Below, in pieces: positions 51,650 through 60,378 of a DNA stretch of 64,000 bases (position 1 is the first letter of the stretch; every line of letters starts with the position of its first letter). Origin of the DNA: Flavobacterium aquidurense (GTDB lineage Bacteria > Bacteroidota > Bacteroidia > Flavobacteriales > Flavobacteriaceae); NCBI GenBank assembly GCA_900107365.1, contig FNPS01000001.1, positions 744,001-808,000 on the forward strand, written 5' to 3'. Below the pieces are notes generated by a model. The model had not been told where the DNA came from, did no database searches, and was given only the letters and a program-made list of their open reading frames with translations. A program made the position numbers and the translations under genes.

Positions 51650-52498
51650 TCACCCTCCCACAAGTTCACCACCATTTATATGTATAAATTGCCCGGTAAT
51701 ATAACTGCTGTCTTCACAGGCCAGAAATACATAGGCAGGCGCAACTTCTGATGGTTGTCCGGCTCTTTCCATTGGGTTATCTTTTCCGAAATCGGATAGT
51801 TTGTCGAAGCTTGCTACAATCAATGGCGTCCAGATTGGTCCTGGCGCAACCCCGTTTACACGTATTTTCTTTTTTGCCAGCATTGTTGATAACGATCTGG
51901 TGAAACTTACTATGGCGCCTTTTGTACTGGCATAATCGGCTAAATGTTCGCTGCCGCGATAGGCAGTAACCGAGCTTGTATTGATAATAGTGTCACCTTC
52001 TTTCAAAAAAGGTAACGCTGCTTTTGTGATATAGAAATACGGATATATATTGGTTTCAAAAGTCTTATGAAGTTGAGCGGCGGTTATTTTTTCCAATTCA
52101 TTTTGAGGAAATTGCGTTGCTGCATTATTCACCAGAATATTTATCTTTTTGAAATGGGTATGGCATTTTTTTACGGCGATTTTGCAAAACTTCTCGTCTT
52201 TTAAATCGCCACTAATTAACAAACATTCCTGACCTTCTTTTTCAATTAAAGCTTTTGTTTCCAGTGCATCTTTGTCTTCTTTTAGGTAAACAATGGCAAT
52301 ATTGGCGCCTTCTCTGGCAAAATGGATGGCTACACTGCGACCAATACCGCTGTCGCCACCGGTTATAAAAGCAACTTTTCCTAATAATTTTCCGCTTCCA
52401 ACATAATTTTCTCTAATTATTTGTGGTTCCGGATGCATCAAATGTTCGTTACCCGGAAGGTTTTGTTTTTGTTCCGGAAATGTTTTTGTCTTTTTCAT
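51650..52498 (-). CDS. short-chain dehydrogenase/reductase (general stress protein 39-like)
   Basis: 282 residues. A Pro/Gln-rich N-terminus (FPEQKQNLPGNEHLMHPEPQI) precedes the Rossmann fold GKVAFITGGDSGIGRSVAIHFAREGA. Then come NNAATQ, the catalytic Ser in INTSSVTAYRG and Tyr-x-x-x-Lys in ADYASTKGAIVSF. The C-terminus SSYITGQFIHINGGELVGG is that of YdaD/YhdF-type GSP39 proteins, which are stress-induced reductases of unknown substrate. Confidence 0.93.
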   Translation of the reverse strand: MKKTKTFPEQKQNLPGNEHLMHPEPQIIRENYVGSGKLLGKVAFITGGDSGIGRSVAIHFAREGANIAIVYLKEDKDALETKALIEKEGQECLLISGDLKDEKFCKIAVKKCHTHFKKINILVNNAATQFPQNELEKITAAQLHKTFETNIYPYFYITKAALPFLKEGDTIINTSSVTAYRGSEHLADYASTKGAIVSFTRSLSTMLAKKKIRVNGVAPGPIWTPLIVASFDKLSDFGKDNPMERAGQPSEVAPAYVFLACEDSSYITGQFIHINGGELVGG

Positions 52499-52808
52499 AA
52501 TTCATAATTTTTCGACATTTTCTGACTCTAAAGTACAAAACGACACGCTTAAGGGTTGACTGAATTGGTTTTAAGATTAGCTCAATAAATTACACTTTAT
52601 GTGGCAAACATGAATATTCTGTAAAACTGACATGGGAATTATGTAACGAATTTTTTTTTCAATAAAATGGCTGGCATTAATTTTTTCCTAAATTTGGGAG
52701 TTAGGCTGAAACGAGTAATCAACGTTTTGGAATTTCAAAAAACAAATATTTTATCTAAATCGAATTTTAACTTAACAATTTTAATTCATAACGCTTTACC
52801 CCAACAGC
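52499..52808. promoter_or_regulatory. divergent spacer with a -7 box (TAAATTTG at 52689)
   Basis: The 310-bp gap between the SDR and the signalling operon has no gene. TAAATTTG at 52689-52696 is an exact TAnnTTTG match and would give a leader of about 105 bp for the REC-kinase gene. Nothing else stands out. Confidence 0.4.
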
Positions 52809-54023
52809 ATGGTATTAATTGTAGATGATATAAGAGCAAATATAATTGCCTTAAAAAAGACATTAGAATTGCACGATATCGATGTTGACACTGCTGAATC
52901 TGGAGAAGAAGCCCTGAAAAAAATCCTTAAGACAAACTATTGTCTTATCATCATGGACGTTCAGATGCCCGGACTTGATGGTTTTGAAGTGGTCAAAATC
53001 CTTTCCGGAAACAAACGCACTAAAGACATTCCTGTTATTTTTCTTTCTGCCTTAAATATCGAGAAAAAATACATTTTTAAAGGTTATGAAACCGGTGCTG
53101 TAGAATACATTACCAAACCTGTCGATTCTGACTTACTTATTCTAAAAGTAAAAACATTCATAAAAATTTACGAGCAGCAGAATGAATTGAAAGGCATGAA
53201 AGATCTTCTTTCTAAAGAAATAAAAATCAGGAAAGAAGCTCAGGATAACCTTGAAATTAAGATTGCCGAAAGAACAAGAGAACTGGTTTTAAAAAATGAA
53301 GAGCTGGAACTTAGAAACCACGAACTTCAGCAGTTTTCCTGGGTTGTTTCGCATGATTTGAACGAGCCCATCCGAAAAATTCAAATCTTTATTAAAATCA
53401 TAAAAGAGCTTTATTTAACTACTGATGAAAAAGCAATTGATTACGTAGATCGTACCATTAAATCGGCAGAAAGAATGCAGACTTTAATTACCGATTTGTT
53501 GGCGTATTCAAGATTGTCATCACAAGTAAAACCAGAGACAACCGACTTAAATGAGGTTTTGCAGGAAGTACTTTCAGATTTTGATTATCTGATTGAACGC
53601 AAAAACGCGACCATCAAAACTACTGAACTTCCAACAATAGACAGTATTCCGAGCCAGTTGCGACAAGTTTTCCAGAATTTAATTGGAAACGCGCTTAAAT
53701 TCTCGGGAAATACAGAGAACCCAATAATCGAAATTACCTCTGAGATCATTGCCGAAAAGTCTTTTGAAAGTCAGGTTTCAGCAAATGGAAAATTTTGCAG
53801 AATAACAGTAAAAGATAACGGAATTGGATTTGATGAAATTTACCTGGATCGTATCTTCATTATTTTTCAAAGTTTAAACGATCGACAGAAGTACGAAGGA
53901 ACGGGAATTGGTCTGGCAATTGCAAAAAAAATCATCGAAAAACACAACGGATTAATCACAGCAAGAAGTCAGGTAGGAGAGGGCGCTAGCTTCATTATTA
54001 TCCTTCCATTAAAATACGAATAA
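52809..54023 (+). CDS. response regulator-histidine kinase (REC-HisKA-HATPase)
   Basis: 404 residues. The receiver opens with VLIVDDIRAN; phospho-acceptor Asp50 is in LIIMDVQMPG and Lys in YITKPVD. A coiled coil (about 120-165) leads to the kinase with His182 (SWVVSHDLNEPIRKIQ), then LIGNALKFSGN, VKDNGIGFDEIYLDRIFIIFQSL and GTGIGLAIAKKI. The ATG at 52809 is the only good start; the domain is complete. It begins an operon with the hybrid kinase (14 bp gap). Confidence 0.93.
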   Translation: MVLIVDDIRANIIALKKTLELHDIDVDTAESGEEALKKILKTNYCLIIMDVQMPGLDGFEVVKILSGNKRTKDIPVIFLSALNIEKKYIFKGYETGAVEYITKPVDSDLLILKVKTFIKIYEQQNELKGMKDLLSKEIKIRKEAQDNLEIKIAERTRELVLKNEELELRNHELQQFSWVVSHDLNEPIRKIQIFIKIIKELYLTTDEKAIDYVDRTIKSAERMQTLITDLLAYSRLSSQVKPETTDLNEVLQEVLSDFDYLIERKNATIKTTELPTIDSIPSQLRQVFQNLIGNALKFSGNTENPIIEITSEIIAEKSFESQVSANGKFCRITVKDNGIGFDEIYLDRIFIIFQSLNDRQKYEGTGIGLAIAKKIIEKHNGLITARSQVGEGASFIIILPLKYE

Positions 54024-54037
54024 TTATAATTTAAAAC

Positions 54038-57000
54038 ATGAAGAACAACTTTAAACGTAATTTATTAATCAGTTCACTGGTTTCATTACTGGTATTAATG
54101 ATTAGCTCTACAGCCTCATTTTTTAGTATCAAAAGTTTATTAAATAGTAATTTTTGGGTAAACCACACTCAGGAAGTTATTTATAATTTAAATGAAGGAT
54201 CGGCTATTGTAACAGAAGCGCAAACGAGTATGCGCGGTTATTTGATTACGGGTGATGAGCAATTTGTTGAAAGATATAATGATGCTGAAACAAGGTCGAA
54301 TAATTATTTTGAAAAAGTACAGGAACTTACTGTTGATAATCCAACTCAGCAAAAACAGTTAATAGAATTAAAAGTCCTTAGAGATAGTTTTTTTAAGTAT
54401 CTGAACAATCAAATTGTAAAAAAACGATTAGGCAAAGATGCTGTTGTATTTGATCTTAGTGCAGGTCGCGTAATGATGAACGACTTAAGAGCAAAAATTA
54501 AAAGTGTTGAAAATATCGAACAAAGTCTGCTAAAAGAACGAGGCGAAAATTCAGAACGCTACGGAACTTATAGTTTGGTTCTAATTGTGGTGGCCTTTAT
54601 TATTGCTTTTGTCATTTCAATTGTCTTTTTGTTCCGAATTTTAAAAGATTATAACGAACGTTTATTACTTCAAAATGAATTAGAAAAGAAAGATAAAGAA
54701 ACGGCTGAAAGAATTGTAGCAATTAGTACGATTGCAAGTAATATTTCAAACGGAAATTATGATATCCGTGTAGATGATACTCAAGCTGATGCATTGGGAA
54801 GTGTCGGAGAGTCATTAAATAGTATGGGCGTTTCCTTAAAAAGCTCTTTCGAATTATTATCGCAAAAAGAGTGGATGCAATCTGGAATTGCAAATCTTAA
54901 TAATGTCATGCTTGGTGATAAAACACTTCAAAAATTATCAAAAGATGTTATTGAATTTTTATGTAAGTATACCAACAGCAGCGCGGGAGTTGTCTATGTA
55001 TTAGAGGGAGATGAACTTCAATTTTCAGGAGGATACAGCTATATTCCGGGAAAAAATCGTGAATTTATTCAAAAAGGAGAAGGCTTGATCGGGCAAGCTA
55101 TTATTTCAAAAGAATTGTTAGAACTAAAAGTTTTATCGCCAGAAGATATTCAGATTAATTATGCTTTAGGCCAAATAAAACCAACTCATATTGTAGCGAT
55201 TCCTTTATTAGATACCAGGGTCGAAGGCGCTATTGAGCTTGCTAGTATTTACGGATTCTCGGATCTTCAAATTGAGTTTTTAAAGGCCATTGCCAACAAC
55301 ATCGGAATTGCCATTAAATCGACTCAAAATAGAAAAAGAGTGATGGAGTTGTTGGAAGAAACCAAATCTCAATCAGAAGAATTACAAGCCCAACATACAG
55401 AATTAGAAGCGATAAATGCAGAGCTTGAAGCGCAAACAGAGAAACTTCAGGCATCTGAAGAAGAATTGCGTGTACAACAGGAAGAACTGGAACAAACCAA
55501 TGAAGAATTATCTGAAAGAAGTGTTTTATTAGAAGAAAAAAATAATGAAATTCAGAAGAAATCAGAAGCATTAGAATTGACAACCCGTTATAAGTCAGAG
55601 TTTTTGGCGAATATGTCGCATGAATTAAGAACACCTCTGAATTCGATTTTACTTTTAAGCCGATTGTTGTCTGAAAACAATAATCAAAGCATGGTGGCTG
55701 AAGAAATTGAATTTGCAAAAGTGATTCAGAGTTCAGGAAATAGTTTGTTAGGTTTAATTGATGAAATTCTGGATTTATCTAAAATTGAAGCCGGAAAAAT
55801 GGAGCTTGAATTTTTAGATGTTTCAACCAGGGAAATTACAGATATGATGTGGAATCTGTTTAATTTAGTGGCTAAAGAAAAGGGAATCACGTTTGAAATT
55901 ATTTCTAAAGATGCGCCAATTGTCATTAAGACGGATAAAATGCGTTTGGAACAAATTTTGAAAAACCTGATTTCAAATGCAATTAAATTTACAGAAAAAG
56001 GAACGGTAAGTCTTGAAATTAAGATCAATACAGACGACGAGAAAATCATTTGCTTTATTGTAAAAGATACCGGAATCGGAATTCCGTTAGGCAAACAGCC
56101 TTTGATTTTTGAAGCTTTCCAGCAAGCAGATGGTTCAACTAAACGAAAATATGGAGGAACAGGTTTAGGATTGTCAATTAGCCGTGAATTGGCAAAATTG
56201 TTAAGAGGTGAAATTATTTTGCACAGTAAAGAAAACGAAGGAAGTACTTTTACTTTATGCCTTCCGGTTTTTGGCTCAGCCATTAATAAAATAAATGTAG
56301 AAAAAATTCCACCGACAGAATTTACAGAAGTCGAAAATGAAGAAATAGTACCGGAAAAAAATAAATATTTAAGCGCTGTTATTCCAGATGAAATTGAAGA
56401 TGACAGAGATTCAGTAAAAGAGGGAGACAAAGTAATTTTGATTGTTGAAGATGATATCAATTTTGCGAAATCACTTTTAGCTTTTACAAGAAACAAAGGG
56501 TATAAGGGAGTTGTTTCTGTTCGTGGCGATTATGCTTTAAATTTTGCGTTACTATACAAACCAGCTGGCGTACTGTTGGATATTGAACTTCCAATAAAAA
56601 GTGGTTGGGAAGTTTTAGAAGAATTAAAAAATCATTCGCACACTAAACATATTCCGGTGCACATTATGTCATCGCATAAATTGAAACAGGAAAGTTTGCT
56701 GAAAGGTGCTGTTGATTTCTTAGACAAACCAGTAGCTTTTGATAAGATTCCGGATGTGTTTTTGCGCATCGAACATATCATTAATCAAGAGTCGCAAAAG
56801 GTTTTAATTATTGAAGACAATCCAAAACATGCGAAAGCATTGGCTTTTTTCTTAGAAACATACAATATTAATGCAGAGATCAAAAGCGAAGTTTCTGATG
56901 GTTTACAGGCGTTAAACAATTCAGAAATTGATTGTGTTATTCTGGATATGGGTGTTCCCGATAAGCAGGCGTATCAAATTTTAGAAGGTGTGAAGAAAAA

Positions 57001-57607
57001 CCCGGGATTGGAAAACCTGCCTGTAATTGTCTTTACAGGAAAAAGTTTGTCGATCAAAGAGGAAGTTAAGATTAAAAAATATGCCGATTCAATCATCGTA
57101 AAAACGGCGCATTCTTACCAAAGAATGCTCGATGAAGTTTCGCTTTTCCTTCATTTGGTTGAAGATAAAAAAGACCCAAAAGACAAAAAGGAAAGTCATA
57201 AAAAGCTAAATTTACTAAACAATATTTTGTTTGAGAAAAAGGTATTAATTGTAGATGATGATGTTCGTAATATTTATTCCTTGACAAAAGCGTTAGAGAT
57301 TTTCAAAATGAATGTCATAACGGCATTTGATGGAAAAGAGGCGATCAAAATTCTGGGAGAACATCCTGATACAGACATCGTTTTATTAGATATGATGATG
57401 CCAAATATGGATGGTTACGAAACAGCCGAAAAAATACGCAGCATACCTAAGTTCCTGAATTTACCACTTATTGCCGTAACTGCAAAAGCCATGACAGGTG
57501 ACAGGGAAAAATGTATCAAAGCCGGAGCTTCAGACTACATAACAAAACCAGTAGATATTGATCAGTTGTTATCGTTATTACGCGTTTGGTTGTATGATAA
57601 AATATAA
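54038..57607 (+). CDS. hybrid sensor kinase: CHASE3-HAMP-GAF-HisKA-HATPase-REC-REC-REC
   Basis: 1189 residues. TM1 at about 9-31, a periplasmic CHASE3 domain (about 35-175; AQTSMRGYLITGDEQFVERYNDA), TM2 at about 182-202, HAMP (about 205-275), GAF (about 290-425), a long coiled coil (about 430-510), HisKA with His528 (FLANMSHELRTPLNS) and HATPase (LISNAIKFTEKG, VKDTGIGIPLGKQPLIFEAF, GTGLGLSISREL). Three receivers follow with phospho-acceptors Asp848, Asp970 and Asp1118. It likely integrates an outer signal with downstream CheB/CheR enzymes. Confidence 0.95.
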   Translation: MKNNFKRNLLISSLVSLLVLMISSTASFFSIKSLLNSNFWVNHTQEVIYNLNEGSAIVTEAQTSMRGYLITGDEQFVERYNDAETRSNNYFEKVQELTVDNPTQQKQLIELKVLRDSFFKYLNNQIVKKRLGKDAVVFDLSAGRVMMNDLRAKIKSVENIEQSLLKERGENSERYGTYSLVLIVVAFIIAFVISIVFLFRILKDYNERLLLQNELEKKDKETAERIVAISTIASNISNGNYDIRVDDTQADALGSVGESLNSMGVSLKSSFELLSQKEWMQSGIANLNNVMLGDKTLQKLSKDVIEFLCKYTNSSAGVVYVLEGDELQFSGGYSYIPGKNREFIQKGEGLIGQAIISKELLELKVLSPEDIQINYALGQIKPTHIVAIPLLDTRVEGAIELASIYGFSDLQIEFLKAIANNIGIAIKSTQNRKRVMELLEETKSQSEELQAQHTELEAINAELEAQTEKLQASEEELRVQQEELEQTNEELSERSVLLEEKNNEIQKKSEALELTTRYKSEFLANMSHELRTPLNSILLLSRLLSENNNQSMVAEEIEFAKVIQSSGNSLLGLIDEILDLSKIEAGKMELEFLDVSTREITDMMWNLFNLVAKEKGITFEIISKDAPIVIKTDKMRLEQILKNLISNAIKFTEKGTVSLEIKINTDDEKIICFIVKDTGIGIPLGKQPLIFEAFQQADGSTKRKYGGTGLGLSISRELAKLLRGEIILHSKENEGSTFTLCLPVFGSAINKINVEKIPPTEFTEVENEEIVPEKNKYLSAVIPDEIEDDRDSVKEGDKVILIVEDDINFAKSLLAFTRNKGYKGVVSVRGDYALNFALLYKPAGVLLDIELPIKSGWEVLEELKNHSHTKHIPVHIMSSHKLKQESLLKGAVDFLDKPVAFDKIPDVFLRIEHIINQESQKVLIIEDNPKHAKALAFFLETYNINAEIKSEVSDGLQALNNSEIDCVILDMGVPDKQAYQILEGVKKNPGLENLPVIVFTGKSLSIKEEVKIKKYADSIIVKTAHSYQRMLDEVSLFLHLVEDKKDPKDKKESHKKLNLLNNILFEKKVLIVDDDVRNIYSLTKALEIFKMNVITAFDGKEAIKILGEHPDTDIVLLDMMMPNMDGYETAEKIRSIPKFLNLPLIAVTAKAMTGDREKCIKAGASDYITKPVDIDQLLSLLRVWLYDKI

Positions 57608-57680
57608 AAAGTCGAAGCCAGAGATTGGAATCTATAGTAAAAAGTTATACACAATTGTAACCAATTTATAGCTTTAATAA

Positions 57681-57749
57681 GTTGTGTAAATTTGTGTAAT
57701 TTGTGGTAAAAAAATAAAAAAACCAACCACAAATTACACAAATTCGCAC
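57681..57749. repeat. inverted repeat in the signalling operon
   Basis: gtgtaaatttgtgtaatttg... and ...caaattacacaaattcgcac pair over 24 bp with two mismatches (57684-57707 and 57726-57749). The unit aaatttgtgt / acacaaatt recurs within the arms. It lies between the hybrid kinase and the receiver gene on the same strand. Confidence 0.88.
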
Positions 57750-57838
57750 AAATTCTAGCTTTTATAATATGGCAGTTGTTAGATATAATTGCAATTCGTG
57801 ACAAAAAATAAAATAAACCAAATTAAAAGCAGGCGAAT

Positions 57839-58204
57839 ATGAATAAAAAAAGACTTCTAATTATTGATGATGATTCTAGAAATATTTTTGCTTTAGAAAA
57901 CACTTTGCGTGCCAAATCATTCGATTGTTTGTCTTGTTTAAGTGCAGAAGAGGCGTTAAAATTATTAGTATCAGACGAGCACTTTGATGCCGTTTTAATC
58001 GATATGATGATGCCGGAAATGGATGGCTATGAAGCAATTCCGTTGATAAAAGCGATTCCTTCACGAAAATTGACTTTTGTTGTAGCAGTAACGGCTCAGG
58101 CGATGACCGGAGACAGAGAAAAATGTTTGGAGGCTGGTGCAGATGCCTACATTTCGAAGCCAGTTGATGTAGATAAATTACTTCAGGTGCTGAAGGAAAT
58201 ATGA
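57839..58204 (+). CDS. stand-alone receiver-domain protein
   Basis: 121 residues, one receiver: IIDDDSRN, Asp55 (AVLIDMMMPEMDGYEA), VVAVTAQAMTGDREKCLEAGADAYISKPVDVDKLL. It closely resembles the third receiver of the hybrid kinase, which shares MTGDREKC and a KPVD-DKLL-type end. It may have been copied from it, or serve as a diffusible phosphate carrier to CheR/CheB. The CheR gene follows after 8 bp. Confidence 0.93.
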   Translation: MNKKRLLIIDDDSRNIFALENTLRAKSFDCLSCLSAEEALKLLVSDEHFDAVLIDMMMPEMDGYEAIPLIKAIPSRKLTFVVAVTAQAMTGDREKCLEAGADAYISKPVDVDKLLQVLKEI

Positions 58205-58212
58205 GATGAATT

Positions 58213-59022
58213 ATGATTGAAGATATTGAATTAGAAACGCTTATTAATGATGTTTACGAATATTATGGTTTTGATTTTGGGAGTTATTCCAGAGCTTCAC
58301 TGAAAAGACGTGTGAACAGAATTTTTCATTTAGATGGGTTTACCCATTTTCATGAATTTCTTTCCAGAGTTCGATATGATCCAGAATATTACAAAAGAAT
58401 GGTAGACGAAATTACGGTAAATGTAACCGAGATGTTTCGCGATCCTGCTTTTTATCGTGTACTGCGCAATGAGATTTTACCATTACTTGGCACAAAACCT
58501 TTTATCAGATTATGGCATGCCGGCTGCTCAACCGGTGAAGAAGTCTATTCCATGGCCATAATGCTGAAAGAAGCAGGTTTGCTTCATAAGTCTATAATTT
58601 ATGCTACTGATATAAATGCAACTGTTCTGGAAACGGCAAAAAAGGGAATTTTCCCTTTACGAATGATGAAAGAATACTCAGAAAATTATCGTGATGCAGG
58701 TGGACTTGAAGATTTTTCGAGTTATTATATTGCCAATTACGGTATTGCGAAATTTAATGAAGAACTGGGGGAAAAAATGGTTTTTTCCCAGCATAATTTG
58801 GTTTCTGATACTTCCTTTAATGAATTTGATATGATTTTATGTCGCAATGTTTTAATTTATTTTGATAACGATCTTCAAAAGAGAGTAATCAATTTATTTG
58901 ATGAAAGTCTGGCTGTTTTGGGCTTTCTGGCTTTGGGAACAAAAGAAACGATAAAGTACTCGATTTCTCCAACGAAATATAAACAGTTTGAAAAGGAAAA
59001 AATATGGAGAAAAGTGAAATAA
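58213..59022 (+). CDS. CheR-type protein-glutamate methyltransferase
   Basis: 269 residues. N-terminal CheR helical part (LETLINDVYEYYGFDFGSYSRASLKRRVNR), VTEMFRDPAFYRVLR, then the SAM-binding fold LWHAGCSTGEEVYSMAIML and YATDINATVLETAKKGIFP, ending NLVSDTSFNEFDMILCRNVLIYF. It would methylate glutamates on receptors, but no chemoreceptor gene is present. It overlaps CheB by 19 bp in the opposite frame. Confidence 0.93.
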   Translation: MIEDIELETLINDVYEYYGFDFGSYSRASLKRRVNRIFHLDGFTHFHEFLSRVRYDPEYYKRMVDEITVNVTEMFRDPAFYRVLRNEILPLLGTKPFIRLWHAGCSTGEEVYSMAIMLKEAGLLHKSIIYATDINATVLETAKKGIFPLRMMKEYSENYRDAGGLEDFSSYYIANYGIAKFNEELGEKMVFSQHNLVSDTSFNEFDMILCRNVLIYFDNDLQKRVINLFDESLAVLGFLALGTKETIKYSISPTKYKQFEKEKIWRKVK

Positions 59023-59588
59023 TTTCAGATTGTAAAGTGGTCATAATTGGTGGATCTGCAGGAAGCTTAAACGCTTTAATGCAAATTTTACCAGAATTAC
59101 GTCCGCTTAAAGATTTTTCAATTGTAATAGTGTTACATAGAAAAAATACTGATGATCAGACTTTAGAAGATTTATTGTCTTTAAAAGCCAATGTTGAAGT
59201 AAAACCGGTTGAAGATAAAGTGCCACTTTTACCCGGGTTTATTTATGTAGCACCTTCTAATTATCATTTGTTATTTGAGAAAGAGAATATTTTGGCACTG
59301 GACACCTCAGAAAAAATAAATTACAGCCGTCCAAGTATTGATGTTTCTTTTGAATCGGCTGCAGAAATTTATGGAACTTCTTTGGTCGGAATTTTATTAT
59401 CAGGTTCAAATACGGACGGAACGGAAGGTTTGAAAGCAATTAAAGCACATGGCGGAACAGTTGTCGTTCAAAATCCATTAGCTGCTGATATGCCTTTTAT
59501 GCCTAATAATGCTATTTTATATGCAGAGCCTGATTTTATATTAAACAATCATGAAATCTTAAAATTGATTATTTCTATAAATAGCTAA
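59004..59588 (+). CDS. CheB-type methylesterase catalytic domain, without receiver
   Basis: 194 residues, only the esterase domain. The catalytic triad is visible: Ser18 in IGGSAGS, His45 in IVLHRKN and Asp138 in LLSGSNTDGTEGL. The receiver that normally regulates CheB is absent, so control may come from the separate receiver at 57839. The gene overlaps the end of CheR, and the two end just 4 bp before the convergent barrel gene. Confidence 0.92.
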   Translation: MEKSEIISDCKVVIIGGSAGSLNALMQILPELRPLKDFSIVIVLHRKNTDDQTLEDLLSLKANVEVKPVEDKVPLLPGFIYVAPSNYHLLFEKENILALDTSEKINYSRPSIDVSFESAAEIYGTSLVGILLSGSNTDGTEGLKAIKAHGGTVVVQNPLAADMPFMPNNAILYAEPDFILNNHEILKLIISINS

Positions 59589-59592
59589 ATTA

Positions 59593-60366
59593 TTAGTTTT
59601 TAGGTTTTGGCGCTTCTTCTTCAGGTAAAATAATTCGGTTTAATTCGGCTTCTTTTTCCGCTTTTTTTCTGGCTGATTTTCCACGGCCAATAGGTATTCC
59701 GGCTGTTACATATACAACTCTGTTATATTGTTTGGGACCGTCACCTTTCATTACGGTTACTAATCCGTAATAATATTGAACGGTCATATTCAAACCATTT
59801 CCAACATTCATATGATAGCCTGTGCCAACGGCAATTCCGGCATCAATTACATGAATCTGATCCCTGATATTGTGTTTATATTCCACTTCATCACCGTCAT
59901 ATTCTTTGCGAAATTTATCAAAAGCTTTAGCCAGTAATCCAAATTGTGGACCCGCTTTTAGGTAGATATTATTTTTGAATTGATACTTAATTAGAATCGG
60001 TACATTAAAATAGCGGATTTCACGATCAACACGTCCTCCGGAAAATGTATTGTCTAAATTAGCATCACCCAAAGAATACACCGGCATACCGTGAGCTCCC
60101 ATGGGTGATTTTACGATTACGCCAGTATTAATCATCCAGGCGGGATTTTTTTTAGACCTTATATCAAAATAAAATCCAAGATTAAAACCCACTTCACTAC
60201 CGGAGGTTTCCATATTTGAAATCGTCGAAAAATTGACACCACCATCCAAACCAAATTCTAAAAAAGGAGAGTTCAACTTATCTCCAAAAAGTAAGGAAAT
60301 TAAAACTTGTGATTGTGCTGATGTTATAAAAAAGAAAGCGATAAGTACTAATAAGCCTTTTTTCAT
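59593..60366 (-). CDS. PorT-like outer-membrane beta-barrel protein
   Basis: 257 residues. A signal peptide ends about residue 19 (FITSAQSQ). The chain has PorT-family strand patterns (FLEFGLDGGVNFSTISNMETSGSEVGFNLGFYFDIRSKKNPAWMINTGVIVKSPMGAHG, NVPILIKYQFKNNIYLKAGPQFGLLA, GYHMNVGNGLNMTVQYYYGL). A Lys/Glu-rich tail (KSARKKAEKEAELNR) follows. It lies 12 bp downstream of the 60379 gene in the same operon. Confidence 0.82.
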   Translation of the reverse strand: MKKGLLVLIAFFFITSAQSQVLISLLFGDKLNSPFLEFGLDGGVNFSTISNMETSGSEVGFNLGFYFDIRSKKNPAWMINTGVIVKSPMGAHGMPVYSLGDANLDNTFSGGRVDREIRYFNVPILIKYQFKNNIYLKAGPQFGLLAKAFDKFRKEYDGDEVEYKHNIRDQIHVIDAGIAVGTGYHMNVGNGLNMTVQYYYGLVTVMKGDGPKQYNRVVYVTAGIPIGRGKSARKKAEKEAELNRIILPEEEAPKPKN

Positions 60367-60378
60367 GGGGAGGATGGA

